A stretch of 64,000 nucleotides of DNA from Sedimentitalea todarodis (GCF_032595355.1 NZ_JASMWN010000001.1:124001-188000); one strand, 5' to 3'. Shown: positions 42,232 to 51,320, numbered from the stretch's first letter. Translations and numbers: made by a program. Notes: a model not told the origin generated them from the letters alone.

Positions 42232-43182
42232 CTATCCCTGCAGCGCCTCCCACATCTCGATATCGCGCTGTGCGGTCCAGATGCGTGGCGTGTCGATGCC
42301 GCGGGCCTCGTCATAGGCGCGGGCGACGTTGAAGGGCAGACAGTGTTCGTAGATCGCGTAGTCGGAATACTTCGGGTCGCATTCGGCGCGCACGGCATCC
42401 CATGCCTCCTTGAGGCTGCCTCCGCGTGCCGCTACCCGGGCGGCGGGGCGATAGGTGCTGTCCACGAAGTCCCGTGTATTTTCGATCGCGGCATTGACCA
42501 TGTCCGGTCCGACCAGTGCATCGCCACGGCCCGGCGCGATGGCGTCCACGTCGAACCACTTGATCGCGTCGAGCGTATCGCTCCAGTCGGAAAAATGCCC
42601 GTCGCCGCAATAGCAGGCGCTGTGGTATTCGACGATATCGCCGGTGAACATGACGTTCTGGTCGGGGACATGGATGACGATGTCTCCGGCGGTATGCGCC
42701 CGGCCGACATGCATCAGGTCGACACGACGGTTGCCGAGATAGACGGTCATGCTGTCGCTGAAGGTGGTGGTGGGCCAGGTCAGCCCCGGAATGCTCTCGT
42801 GGCCTTCGAACAGGCGCGGGAAACGCTGGAATTCGCTGTCCCAGTCTTCTTGTCCGCGTTCGACGACCATGGCGCGGGCAGTGTCGGACATGAGAATCTG
42901 GCTGGCGCCAAAGGCCGACGCGCCCAGAACGCGCACAGCGTGGTAATGGGTCAGCGCGACGTGGCTGATCGGTTTGTCGGTGATCTCGCGCACCTTTTCG
43001 ATGACCTTGTTGGCCAGGCGCGGCGTGGCCTGCGCCTCGACGATCATGACGCTGTCATCTCCGATGATGACGCCGCTGTTTGGGTCGCCCTCGGCGGTAA
43101 AAGCCCAGAGCCCGTCGCCTATTTCATCGAAGGTGATCTTCTTTTCAGTCATGTCCCCTTGGGATGCGAATGCCTTGGCCAT
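42232..43182 (-). CDS. MBL-fold hydrolase with an altered metal motif
   Basis: A 316-residue metallo-beta-lactamase-fold protein. Instead of the canonical HxHxDH, the sequence reads THYHAVRVLG, keeping the first two histidines but replacing the Asp and third His with Val and Arg. The later histidine (VGRAHTAGDIVI) and aspartate (MFTGDIVEYH) positions are present. This suggests either one-metal binding or a different chemistry. It sits between fahA and the monooxygenase in the homogentisate cluster, same strand, and might hydrolyse a lactone or thioester side product. The 133 bases on its 3' side show no gene. Confidence 0.8.
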   Translation of the reverse strand: MAKAFASQGDMTEKKITFDEIGDGLWAFTAEGDPNSGVIIGDDSVMIVEAQATPRLANKVIEKVREITDKPISHVALTHYHAVRVLGASAFGASQILMSDTARAMVVERGQEDWDSEFQRFPRLFEGHESIPGLTWPTTTFSDSMTVYLGNRRVDLMHVGRAHTAGDIVIHVPDQNVMFTGDIVEYHSACYCGDGHFSDWSDTLDAIKWFDVDAIAPGRGDALVGPDMVNAAIENTRDFVDSTYRPAARVAARGGSLKEAWDAVRAECDPKYSDYAIYEHCLPFNVARAYDEARGIDTPRIWTAQRDIEMWEALQG

Positions 43183-43260
43183 GTGTAGTGTCCTCTCAGG
43201 GTCTGTACCGGAGGCAAGGGCGTGCGCCTCCGGCGGAAGTATTTTTGCAAAGATGAAATG

Positions 43261-44517
43261 TCAGCGCGCGTAAGGATCGGCCAGCGCAGCTAGGATCTTG
43301 CCGCTGCACGCGCCGAAACCGATGCGATAGCCGTCGCCTTGGGCGTGGCCGGACAGGGTGAGCGTGTCACCGTCCAGCAGGAAGCTGCGCTCATCCCCGG
43401 TGTCGAGCGTCAAGGGCTCCTTGCCGCCCCAGCTGAGTTCCAGCAGGCTGCCCCGTTCCGACTTGGCGGGTCCGGAAATGGTGCCCGAGCCGAGCAGGTC
43501 GCCGACATTCATCGGGCAGCCCGAAGTGGTGTGATGCGCCAGTTGCTGGGCCGAAGAATAATACATCTGGTCAAAGTTGGTGCGGGCGATGGTCGTTGCA
43601 TCCTTGCCCTCAGGGGCCAGCGAGACCGACAGGTCGATGTCATAGAGCATCGGGCCGCAGTCCTTCAGGTGATCGAGCAGTTCGAATTCACGTTCGGGCG
43701 TATCGGTGCGGAACGGTTCAAGTGCGAGTTTGGTGACGATCCAGGGGCTGATCGAAGTCGCGGTGGCCTTGGCCTGAAACGGTCCCAGCGGCTGATACTC
43801 CCAGGCCTGAATATCGCGGGCGGACCAGTCATTGAGCAGGACATAGCCGAATATGGCATCATCGGCCTCTTTCACTGTGATCGGCCCGTCGCTGGCGACG
43901 CCGACGATGGCCCCCATCTCGAGTTCAAGATCGAAGCGACGGCAGGGAAGGAAGGCGGGCAGATCGTGATCCGGTGATTTCAACTGCCCCCAGGGACGGC
44001 GGATATCGGTGCCGGAGACCACCACCGAAGAGGCACGACCGTTATAGCCGATCGGAATATGCAGCCAATTTGGCGGCAGCGCGTTTTCCGGGCCCCGAAA
44101 CATCGTGCCGACATTGAAGGCATGGTTTCGGCCGGCATAAAAATCGGTGTACTCGCTGACCATGAAGGGCATGTGCAGCGCGGCCTGGCCCATGGGGACC
44201 AGAAGCGGTTCGACCTTGGACTGCTCTGCGGAACCTTCCGCGAGGAGCGCGGTCAACCGTTCGCGCAGCGCGCCCCAGACGGCAGGGCCTTCCTCCATCA
44301 GGTCGTTCCAGAAGGGCACGTCAAACAGGGCCACATCGCCGAGGTCGATAAGGCCGGAGTGCTCTGCGGCCTGCATGTCGAGGATCATCTCGCCAATGGC
44401 CACGCCACAGCGCGGGTCGGTGTCTGCCGTCGAAAAGACGCCATAGGGCAGGTTGTTCAAGGGGAAGGGGTGATCGGCGGAATTGGCCGAACTTACCCAG
44501 GATTTCAAGAGCGTCAT
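43261..44517 (-). CDS. fahA: Fumarylacetoacetase
   Basis: A 418-residue enzyme, the usual length for fumarylacetoacetase, starting at the ATG at 44517 (MTLLKSWVSSAN). Conserved segments include YTDFYAGRNHAFNVG near residue 120, LNDWSARDIQAWEYQPLGPF, and SGTISGPAKSERGSLLEL. It hydrolyses fumarylacetoacetate to fumarate and acetoacetate using a divalent metal, the last step of homogentisate breakdown. It follows hmgA on the same strand with a gap of 124 bases. Confidence 0.93.
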   Translation of the reverse strand: MTLLKSWVSSANSADHPFPLNNLPYGVFSTADTDPRCGVAIGEMILDMQAAEHSGLIDLGDVALFDVPFWNDLMEEGPAVWGALRERLTALLAEGSAEQSKVEPLLVPMGQAALHMPFMVSEYTDFYAGRNHAFNVGTMFRGPENALPPNWLHIPIGYNGRASSVVVSGTDIRRPWGQLKSPDHDLPAFLPCRRFDLELEMGAIVGVASDGPITVKEADDAIFGYVLLNDWSARDIQAWEYQPLGPFQAKATATSISPWIVTKLALEPFRTDTPEREFELLDHLKDCGPMLYDIDLSVSLAPEGKDATTIARTNFDQMYYSSAQQLAHHTTSGCPMNVGDLLGSGTISGPAKSERGSLLELSWGGKEPLTLDTGDERSFLLDGDTLTLSGHAQGDGYRIGFGACSGKILAALADPYAR

Positions 44518-44641
44518 GTGGTGTCCTGTATCTGGTTGGCGTCCGCAGGTGCGCGCGCCCTGATCAAGGGGTGCATCTTGCAAGGTGCAAGGTCAACAGC
44601 GGGGCGATCCGATTTGTACGGCCGCCCCGTTGGTCCGTCTG

Positions 44642-46003
44642 TCATTTCTTGCCCGGAGTACCGTCGAATTTCTTTTCGATGTCTTCCCAGCAATCGATGT
44701 AATCGTCCTGTAGGGGCGCTTCTTTCGCGGCAAAGGCGGTGAGGTGCTGCGGAAAGCGGGTTTCGAACATGAACGACATGGTGTTGTCGAGCTTTTCGGG
44801 TTTGAGATCCGCATTGCTGGCCCCTTCAAAGGCGTCCTTGTCGGGGCCATGGGGCAGCATCATGTTGTGCAGACTCATGCCGCCGGGCGCAAACCCTTGT
44901 GGCTTGGCGTCATACTGGCCGTAGATGTTGCCCATCAGTTCGGACATGATGTTCTTGTGATACCAGGGCGGTCGAAATGTGTTTTCCATCGTCATCCAGC
45001 GTTCGCGGAACAGCACGAAATCGATATTCGCAGTCCCCGGCACTCCGCTGGGCGCCGTCAGCACCGTAAAGATCGACGGGTCGGGATGGTCGAACAGGAT
45101 CGCGCCGATGGGGCAGTAGTTGCGCAGGTCGTATTTGACCGGTGCATAGTTGCCGTGCCAGGCCACCACGTCGAGAGGGCTGTGTCCGATCTTGGTCTCG
45201 TGAAACTGGCCGCACCATTTGATGGTTACGGTGCTGGGGGCATCGCGGTCTTCATAGGCAGCAACCGGCGTCTTGAAGTCGCGCCGGTTTGCCATGCAGT
45301 TGGCACCGATCGGGCCGCGGCCCGGAAGTTCGTATTTCTGCCCGTAGTTCTCGCAGACAAAGCCGCGCGCGGGGCCTTCGAGCACTTCGACCCGGTAAAG
45401 CAGCCCGCGAGGTATGATCGCGATTTCCTTGGGTTCAAGATCGATGATCCCCAGTTCCGTGCAAAAGCGCAACCGGCCTTCCTGTGGCACCACCAGCAAT
45501 TCGCTGTCGGCGGAATAGAAATAGGCATCCTGCATCGACGCGGTCACGAGATAGATATGGCTGGCCATGCCGACCTGGGTGTTCACATCCCCTGCGGTGG
45601 TCATGGTGCGCATCCCGGTAAGCCATGTCAGCTCTTCATCGGAATGAGGCACGGGATCCCAGCGGTACTGACCAAGGGAAATCACGTCAGGATTGATATC
45701 CGGAGCCGATCGCCAATAGGGCAGATCAATCTTTTCGTAACGCGCCGAATGTTTGACCGATGGCCGGATGCGGTAGCACCAGGTCCGTTCGTTCTGATGG
45801 CTGGGCGCGGTAAAGGCGGTGCCGCTCAATTGTTCGCCATAGAGGCCATAGTTGCATTTCTGCGGACTGTTCATGCCCTCGGGCAGGGCACCCGACAGTG
45901 CTTCGGTTTCAAAGTCATTGCCAAATCCGGGCATGTAGCCGGGTGTCGTTCCAGTCGGACTTGCAGCCTGGATCATCGTTTGCGTGTCGGTTGGACGATT
46001 CAT
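44642..46003 (-). CDS. hmgA: Homogentisate 1,2-dioxygenase
   Basis: A 453-residue cupin-type iron dioxygenase. MPGFGNDFETEALSGALPEG near the start, SARYEKIDLPYWRSAPD and FAPGGMSLHNMMLPHGPD in the C-terminal half are typical of the family. It opens the homogentisate ring to maleylacetoacetate. A GGAGG ribosome-binding site precedes the ATG. It is the first gene of the homogentisate cluster, and an inverted repeat about 35-50 bases upstream could be its operator. Confidence 0.95.
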   Translation of the reverse strand: MNRPTDTQTMIQAASPTGTTPGYMPGFGNDFETEALSGALPEGMNSPQKCNYGLYGEQLSGTAFTAPSHQNERTWCYRIRPSVKHSARYEKIDLPYWRSAPDINPDVISLGQYRWDPVPHSDEELTWLTGMRTMTTAGDVNTQVGMASHIYLVTASMQDAYFYSADSELLVVPQEGRLRFCTELGIIDLEPKEIAIIPRGLLYRVEVLEGPARGFVCENYGQKYELPGRGPIGANCMANRRDFKTPVAAYEDRDAPSTVTIKWCGQFHETKIGHSPLDVVAWHGNYAPVKYDLRNYCPIGAILFDHPDPSIFTVLTAPSGVPGTANIDFVLFRERWMTMENTFRPPWYHKNIMSELMGNIYGQYDAKPQGFAPGGMSLHNMMLPHGPDKDAFEGASNADLKPEKLDNTMSFMFETRFPQHLTAFAAKEAPLQDDYIDCWEDIEKKFDGTPGKK

Positions 46004-46036
46004 TGCGGTTCCTCCGTGTTTCGAAGGCAGAGGTAA

Positions 46037-46054
46037 TAGTTGATTTTGTAACTA
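46037..46054. promoter_or_regulatory. Inverted repeat upstream of hmgA
   Basis: TAGTT (46037-46041) and AACTA (46050-46054) form a dyad in an AT-rich stretch 34-51 bases upstream of the hmgA start; an outer GTTG/CAAC pair partly extends it. It is a candidate binding site for a homogentisate-responsive repressor, which is not encoded nearby. Confidence 0.35.
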
Positions 46055-46104
46055 ACAACGCAAAATTTCGCCATGACCGGAAAATTGCAGTGCGATCACG
46101 GCGT

Positions 46105-46914
46105 TCAGATTTCGGCGGTGACACCGGGCAGTTTGAGGGTCTTCATCATGTCGCGGAGTTCCTGACGGGCGGCGACATTGGAGATATTGAGCTGCTTGAC
46201 CCCGATGTCCTTGAGGTCGAGCAGGGTCAGGCCACGTGGGAACAATTCGCGAAAAACCACCCGCTCGCTAAATCCGGGCGCGATGCGAAAGCCGATGCGT
46301 TCGGACAGCAGGCGCAAGGCGCGTTCCATCTTTTCCTTGTTGACCATGCGTTGGGTGCCAACGCGGTTGCGCATGACAATCCAGTCGATCGGCTGCAGCC
46401 CTGCCTGCGCGCGCAGTTGCCGGGACTTCCATACCATTTCCGAATAAACGGAAGGGCCAAGGATTTTTTCGCCATCCGAGTCGATCCGCGCCAAGAGATC
46501 GAAATCGACAAAACTGTCATTCAGCGGTGTGATCAGCGTATCTGCAAGCGAATGGGCGACCTGGCTGAGGCGAGTGTGCGAGCCGGGACAGTCGATGAGG
46601 ATGAAATCACTTTCCGGTTCAAGCTCTGCAACGGCGACAGACAGGCGATGGTCATAGATGTTTTCGCTTGGATCAATTGTGTCGGCGTCGATCTGTGGCA
46701 GGTCGCGGCAAGCAGGGCCAGGTAGTTCCAGGCGGGACTTGGCCATGAAATCACGCCGGTTTTCGACATAGCGCCCCATGGAACGTTGCCTGAGATCGAG
46801 ATCCAGCGCGCTGACCCTGTGGCCCATGCGTGCCAAGGCGGTGGCGACATGCATCGAAACCGTCGACTTGCCGGCCCCGCCTTTTTCGTTTCCGACGACG
46901 ATGATGTGCGCCAT
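46105..46914 (-). CDS. mipZ: Division-plane positioning ATPase MipZ
   Basis: A 269-residue ParA/MinD-family ATPase. The deviant Walker A is VGNEKGGAGKSTVSMHVATA at the N terminus, with SALDLDLRQRSMGRY and FILIDCPGSHTRLSQ following. The DCPG in place of the usual DTPG and the overall length match alphaproteobacterial MipZ, which forms polar gradients and blocks FtsZ assembly away from midcell. It is a single gene with a 142-base upstream region. Confidence 0.9.
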   Translation of the reverse strand: MAHIIVVGNEKGGAGKSTVSMHVATALARMGHRVSALDLDLRQRSMGRYVENRRDFMAKSRLELPGPACRDLPQIDADTIDPSENIYDHRLSVAVAELEPESDFILIDCPGSHTRLSQVAHSLADTLITPLNDSFVDFDLLARIDSDGEKILGPSVYSEMVWKSRQLRAQAGLQPIDWIVMRNRVGTQRMVNKEKMERALRLLSERIGFRIAPGFSERVVFRELFPRGLTLLDLKDIGVKQLNISNVAARQELRDMMKTLKLPGVTAEI

Positions 46915-47056
46915 GCCCGATCCTTCCGGTGCCGCTTGTCGCGGCTTAGAATTTACTTGGCACTCTATATGTTGAGGGTGTCGCGATGGAAAGCACCCGA
47001 GACGAGAATTCCGCCCTTGCCCAGACAGTTTCCTGTCTGCGCGTCGTCGAGTGGTT

Positions 47057-48688
47057 TCAGGTCAGGCCCGCCGTGTTTAGCGCCGCCGCGAGCGGAGACA
47101 GATGGGCTTCGTATCGCCGCCAGTCATCGTCGCTGCCGCAGTAAATCTTGCGGCGCACCTGCGTGGCACTGGCCGTCAGAACGGGTCCGCCTGCCGCTTG
47201 CGGGTTGAGACAGGCCTCCGACCATTCCAGATCGCACGCATCGATGAGTTCGCGTAGCGTGTCCTCTGTTTCCGAGACCAGCGCGGCGTAGTCGAGCGAA
47301 ACGATCTGGCTCGCAAAGCGGGTCGACCAGAACCGCATCATATCCCGGTGCAGCAGCATGTAGGCCGCGATGTCGGCCATGTCATAGGCAAACCCGTTGC
47401 CATGCGAGGAAAACAGATGGCGAAACAGGGACCATGCCACCGGCATGGGCGCGCGGGACAGCGAGACAACGCGCGCCTCTGGCATCGCCGCGCAGATCAA
47501 CCCGGCCCAGCGAAAATTCAAAGGCATCTTGTCGATCAGGATGGGGGAGCCGTCAGAATGACGTTTGATGCCAGAAAGCAATCGGTCGCGAAGTGTCTGA
47601 AGGTCCTGTCGTGTCGGCGCGGAGCGGCCTTCGGTTTGCAGCCGTCGCAGCAGGGGCGAAACGGCGTTGGAAACGACTGAAAGTTCGCCGGCTGTCTGCG
47701 CACCGGGCGTCTGCCCCAGAATGCGCTCTGCCAAGGTGGTGCCGGAACGCGGCAAACCAACCACATAGACCGGGCGCGGTTCACATTCATTGGTGATCTG
47801 CATCGGCGCGGGAGGCTCTGCGAACAGAGACTTGTACCATGCAAACCGATAGGCCTCGCGCGCGATATCGAAATTTGAGCTTGCCTTGCGCAAGTGGTTG
47901 CCGCGCAGCAGATGCGCAAAAGCACCGTCCCGATCGTCGGTCTCATCCATGGCTTTGAACAAGGCAAAATGCAGCGGTGCCTGACGGGGATCGCTGCTGG
48001 AGTGGTCCGCAAGTTGATCCTGCATTTGTCGGATATGGGCGTCACCGGCGCGATAGGTGGTGCAGCCCGCCAGATTGTGGTGCAGTGACGCGGTGCCGGG
48101 ACTCGCCGTGATGGCCTGGCGAAAGAAATCGGCGGCCTTGTCCGTGTCGCCAGTCGCACGCGCCAGAACCCCGAGGTGGTTGAGTGGTCCGGCGGTGTTT
48201 CCCCCGTGTTTCAGTGCCTCGCGGTGACAGGCCTGGGCGGCATCCATCTGCCCGAGATCGCGCAAAACACATCCCTTGGTGTCCAGCGCCAGCGCACTGT
48301 CGGGGTTGTGCCTGAGCGCTTCGTTGACCGCATCAAGTGCTGCGTGATTGCGGCCCATATCGCTGAGGCAGCGACACAGCGACAGGCACAGTGCGATATG
48401 ACCGGGACAGAGCGCAACCGCATCCGCCCAATGCTGCACCGCCTCGTCAAGTTGGTGAGCGGCCTCACATGATTTTGCCATGTCAGCCAGTGCCGAGGCG
48501 GCAGAGGGGCCGATCGCGGCCAGCGCCTTGCGCGCGCGCGGATTGCCCGGAAACCGTGCGAGCACGGCCCCATAGTCGCGCGCCGCCCCGGTAATGTCGC
48601 CGGCACGCCTGGCACCGTCAGCGCGCGCAAGTGTTTTGCGGACGTCAAGTGTGGGGGGCTCTGCGAAAGTTGTTGTCTGGGAAGGCAT
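47057..48688 (-). CDS. TPR-containing sulfotransferase family protein
   Basis: A 543-residue protein starting at the ATG at 48688 (MPSQTTTFAEPP). The N-terminal half consists of TPR-like repeats (GDITGAARDYGAVLARFPGN, NHAALDAVNEALRHNPDSAL). The C-terminal half is a sulfotransferase domain with the PAPS-binding loop YVVGLPRSGTTLAERILGQ and the 3'-phosphate region ARVVSLSRAPMPVAWSLFRH. Relatives may sulfate proteins or lipids; the acceptor is unknown. It shares no operon with its neighbours. Confidence 0.85.
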   Translation of the reverse strand: MPSQTTTFAEPPTLDVRKTLARADGARRAGDITGAARDYGAVLARFPGNPRARKALAAIGPSAASALADMAKSCEAAHQLDEAVQHWADAVALCPGHIALCLSLCRCLSDMGRNHAALDAVNEALRHNPDSALALDTKGCVLRDLGQMDAAQACHREALKHGGNTAGPLNHLGVLARATGDTDKAADFFRQAITASPGTASLHHNLAGCTTYRAGDAHIRQMQDQLADHSSSDPRQAPLHFALFKAMDETDDRDGAFAHLLRGNHLRKASSNFDIAREAYRFAWYKSLFAEPPAPMQITNECEPRPVYVVGLPRSGTTLAERILGQTPGAQTAGELSVVSNAVSPLLRRLQTEGRSAPTRQDLQTLRDRLLSGIKRHSDGSPILIDKMPLNFRWAGLICAAMPEARVVSLSRAPMPVAWSLFRHLFSSHGNGFAYDMADIAAYMLLHRDMMRFWSTRFASQIVSLDYAALVSETEDTLRELIDACDLEWSEACLNPQAAGGPVLTASATQVRRKIYCGSDDDWRRYEAHLSPLAAALNTAGLT

Positions 48689-48781
48689 GTACGGACCGCT
48701 GTTGCATCGGATTGACATCCATCCTTGCAGCAAAGCCTTTCCAAATTGTCACCGGTTCCGGCTGTTCCCTGCGTTGCACAA

Positions 48782-48811
48782 ACGAAAAACGCCGCGGCAG
48801 GAGCCGCGGCG
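48782..48811 (-). terminator. Rho-independent terminator after rpmE
   Basis: On the minus strand CGCCGCGGC and GCCGCGGCG (48790-48811) form a 9-base-pair perfect stem with a 4-base loop, followed by TTTTTCGTT. It lies about 30 bases after the rpmE stop and closes the rplS-rpmE transcript. Confidence 0.92.
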
Positions 48812-48839
48812 CTTGATAAGTAGGGTCTGATCGCTTTGA

Positions 48840-49061
48840 TCAGAAACCAAGACCTTCGTATTTCTTCTTGAACTTGGACACGCGGCCGCCGGTATCCATC
48901 AGGCGGGTGCCGCCACCGGTCCAGGCAGGGTGCACGCTGGGATCGATGTCCAGCGACAGCGAGTCGCCTTCCTTGCCCCAGGTGGATTTCATCTGAATCA
49001 CGGTGCCATCGGTCATCTTGACGTCGATGATGTGATAGTCGGGGTGGGTATCTTTTTTCAT
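48840..49061 (-). CDS. rpmE: 50S ribosomal protein L31
   Basis: A 73-residue L31 protein (MKKDTHPDYHIIDVKMTDGT; HPAWTGGGTRLMDTGGRVSK). It contains no cysteine, so it is the zinc-independent form without the CxxC ribbon. It helps bridge the ribosomal subunits. It follows rplS by 11 bases in the same transcript. Confidence 0.95.
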   Translation of the reverse strand: MKKDTHPDYHIIDVKMTDGTVIQMKSTWGKEGDSLSLDIDPSVHPAWTGGGTRLMDTGGRVSKFKKKYEGLGF

Positions 49062-49072
49062 GATTCCGCTCC

Positions 49073-49456
49073 TTAGGCCTGAGCGCCGGACTTGGGCTTG
49101 TAGTGCGAGTCTTCTGCGATCCGCGCGGATTTGCCACGGCGCGAGCGCAGGTAGTAGAGCTTGGCGCGGCGCACGCGGCCACGGCGAACCACGGTGATGC
49201 TTTCGATGTTGGTCGAGTACAGCGGGAACACACGTTCCACGCCTTCGCCAAAGGAAATCTTGCGTACGGTGAACGCGCCGGCGATGCCGTCGCCGCCTTT
49301 GCGGGCGATGCAGACGCCTTCGTAGTTCTGCACACGGGTACGCGACCCTTCGGTCACTTTATAGCCGACACGAATGGTGTCTCCGGCTTTGAAATCGGGG
49401 AGGTCTTTCCCCAAGGTGGCGATCTGCTCCGCCTCCAGTTGCGCGATCAGGTCCAT
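49073..49456 (-). CDS. rplS: 50S ribosomal protein L19
   Basis: A 127-residue L19. DFKAGDTIRVGYKVTEGSRT, VQNYEGVCIARKG and VRRAKLYYLRSRRGKSARI are family signatures. It sits at the 30S-50S interface. It normally belongs to the rpsP-rimM-trmD-rplS operon; here a lipoprotein gene and a promoter separate it from trmD. Confidence 0.96.
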   Translation of the reverse strand: MDLIAQLEAEQIATLGKDLPDFKAGDTIRVGYKVTEGSRTRVQNYEGVCIARKGGDGIAGAFTVRKISFGEGVERVFPLYSTNIESITVVRRGRVRRAKLYYLRSRRGKSARIAEDSHYKPKSGAQA

Positions 49457-49672
49457 CGCATGTCTCCTAACTGTGCTCGCGGTTTTTCCACGAAGATTTG
49501 CGCGTCCTCAGAGCTCTTGGTCTTCACCGGGTCCACCGCAGTGCCCGCCAGAGATCAGGTCGTCATTCCTTTGTCAGTTCCTTGCTGCCGGATCCCGCGT
49601 GAGCCGAAGAAGACGAGCGGTACATCGGACAACCAAAGACGCCGAGTCGCTTTCGCGATCCGGAATTCGCGC

Positions 49673-49701
49673 GGTATAGGGCCGAAGAGCCATGCAATCA
49701 A
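49673..49701 (-). promoter_or_regulatory. Sigma-70-type promoter of rplS-rpmE
   Basis: TTGATT (49696-49701, minus strand) and TATACC (49673-49678) are exactly 17 bases apart. The start of rplS lies 217 bases downstream, so the transcript has a long leader (about 210 bases, 49457-49672) in which I see no open reading frame. Confidence 0.6.
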
Positions 49702-49737
49702 CCCCAAACAGTGGTTGCGCATGCCAAAGTCCGGCAG

Positions 49738-50160
49738 TCAGGCGCTGGCTGCCCCGAAAGTTGTGAGCGTACCACCGTTGATCAGATGATCCAGAAAACG
49801 CTGCCGTTGGTCGTGGGTCGCCTTGTTCAAAAAGTCGATCTCGGCCTTCGTCAGGTCGCGACGACGAAAGCCCCGTTCGGCGAGGCAGCGATCCACTGCG
49901 CTGTATTCTCCATGCGCGCGGATCTCATCTTCATTCGCCGCCACGATAATCGGTCCAAGAAGGATGCCACCCAGCAGGACGCCGCCCACATAGCCGCCAG
50001 CGACAGCGCTGCTGCCGCCCTTGGGCGCGTCGGCAGAACAGACTTGCACCGCGGCGCGTGCGGATTGCAGAGTGTGCCCGGTCTGTTGCGGCACCGATGG
50101 TCCGGGCAGCGGTGCACAGGCCGAAGCGCAGAGCGCCAGTGCTGGTAATAGCGCCTTCAT
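49738..50160 (-). CDS. Putative lipoprotein of unknown function
   Basis: A 140-residue protein with a short signal peptide ending in a lipobox-like sequence (LALCASAC, Cys15). The central VAGGYVGGVLLGGILLGPII is a glycine-rich hydrophobic stretch of glycine-zipper type, and the C terminus is charged (AEIDFLNKATHDQRQRFLDH). It is probably an envelope lipoprotein. It sits between trmD and rplS on the same strand. Confidence 0.65.
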   Translation of the reverse strand: MKALLPALALCASACAPLPGPSVPQQTGHTLQSARAAVQVCSADAPKGGSSAVAGGYVGGVLLGGILLGPIIVAANEDEIRAHGEYSAVDRCLAERGFRRRDLTKAEIDFLNKATHDQRQRFLDHLINGGTLTTFGAASA

Positions 50161-50279
50161 ACGGCCCCTCGAATCGCGTCGTCAGTGAACCACTGGTTTA
50201 ATGGCATCGGGTAGTCATAGGGTAAACGACTGACACCCAGTCGCTTGTGCGGGCAGGCCCGTCTGCTCCGAGACGCACA

Positions 50280-51107
50280 TCAGCTCTCACCTGGGTCGGT
50301 CGGCTTGTGTTGGCGCGCCCACAAATCAGGACGGCGTGCGCGGGTAATGTCGTTGGAGCGTGCTTGCCGCCATTCCGCGATTTTTCCGTGATGCCCTGAC
50401 ATCAGGACCTCGGGGATCGGACGGCCTTTCCACTCGGCAGGGCGGGTGTATTGCGGATGCTCAAGCAGTCCGTGGGAAAAACTCTCGTCTTCGGTCGACG
50501 CATCATTGCCCAGCACGCCGGGAAGCAGCCTCACGGTGGCGTCGATCAGCGCCTGAGCCGCGATTTCACCGCCGGTCATGACAAAGTCCCCCAGGCTGAC
50601 TTCCTGCACGCCGTATTCCTCAAGCACCCGTTCGTCGACACCTTCAAAGCGCCCACATAGCAGAGTGACGCCATCGGCAGCCGCAAGGGTTTGCATGAGC
50701 GCCTGGGTCATCGTGCGTCCGCGTGGAGACAGGTAGATCAGGGGCCAGTTCGCGGTTGCATGATGCTGCGCCGTCTCGATCGCCGGGCCGACCACATCGG
50801 CCCGCAAGACCATCCCCGCGCCGCCCCCTGACGGCGTGTCATCGACATTGCGGTGTTTGCCAATGCCAAAACCGCGCAGGTCAATGGCCTCCAGTTGCCA
50901 GCGTCCTTCCTGCAGCGCCTTCCCGGTCAGGCTTTCGCCCAGTACGCCGGGAAAGGCGGTCGGAAACAGCGTGATGACCTTGGCCTTCCAGACGCCTTTG
51001 AGGTCCGGGGTCGGGGTCATCAGTTCGCGCGGTTGCAGCGAGGCCCGGATGGTCTTGCGGCCAAGGGACCTGGGTTTTGCGACGGGTGGGGTGGTTGGGT
51101 CTGTCAT
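50280..51107 (-). CDS. trmD: tRNA (guanine-N1)-methyltransferase
   Basis: A 275-residue TrmD with the trefoil-knot SPOUT fold: VITLFPTAFPGVLGESL, DDTPSGGGAGMVLRADV, TLLCGRFEGVDERVLEEYG and SLGDFVMTGGEIAAQALID. It makes m1G37 in tRNAs that read codons starting with C or G and prevents frameshifting. It has about 35 extra residues at the N terminus; an internal ATG (MTPTPDLKG, about 51020) could be an alternative start. Confidence 0.93.
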   Translation of the reverse strand: MTDPTTPPVAKPRSLGRKTIRASLQPRELMTPTPDLKGVWKAKVITLFPTAFPGVLGESLTGKALQEGRWQLEAIDLRGFGIGKHRNVDDTPSGGGAGMVLRADVVGPAIETAQHHATANWPLIYLSPRGRTMTQALMQTLAAADGVTLLCGRFEGVDERVLEEYGVQEVSLGDFVMTGGEIAAQALIDATVRLLPGVLGNDASTEDESFSHGLLEHPQYTRPAEWKGRPIPEVLMSGHHGKIAEWRQARSNDITRARRPDLWARQHKPTDPGES

Positions 51108-51158
51108 GGCCGCGTCTTAGGGGAACGAGGCGGCCATGAAAACGGAAATCTCCGGAGG

Positions 51159-51320
51159 TCAGGCGATCGCAAAGACGCCGAGCAGCATCAGCAGGAAGAG
51201 AACAAGGGCGATCACGATGAGAATTTTTGCGCCCGATAATGCAACGCCGGACAGTCGCCCAAACCCAAGAAAAGCGGCAATTGCCGCGACGACCAGAAGA
51301 ATGAGGATCCATTCGAGCAT
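51159..51320 (-). CDS. DUF1328 small membrane protein
   Basis: A 53-residue protein: MLEWILILLVVAAIAAFLGF, then GRLSGVALSGAKILIVIALV, then a hydrophobic end ending FAIA. Two membrane helices flank a short glycine-rich turn, the exact build of the DUF1328 (YtjA-like) family. The gene lies 51 bases upstream of trmD on the same strand. The family is widespread and stress-linked in some bacteria but has no known function. Confidence 0.85.
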   Translation of the reverse strand: MLEWILILLVVAAIAAFLGFGRLSGVALSGAKILIVIALVLFLLMLLGVFAIA

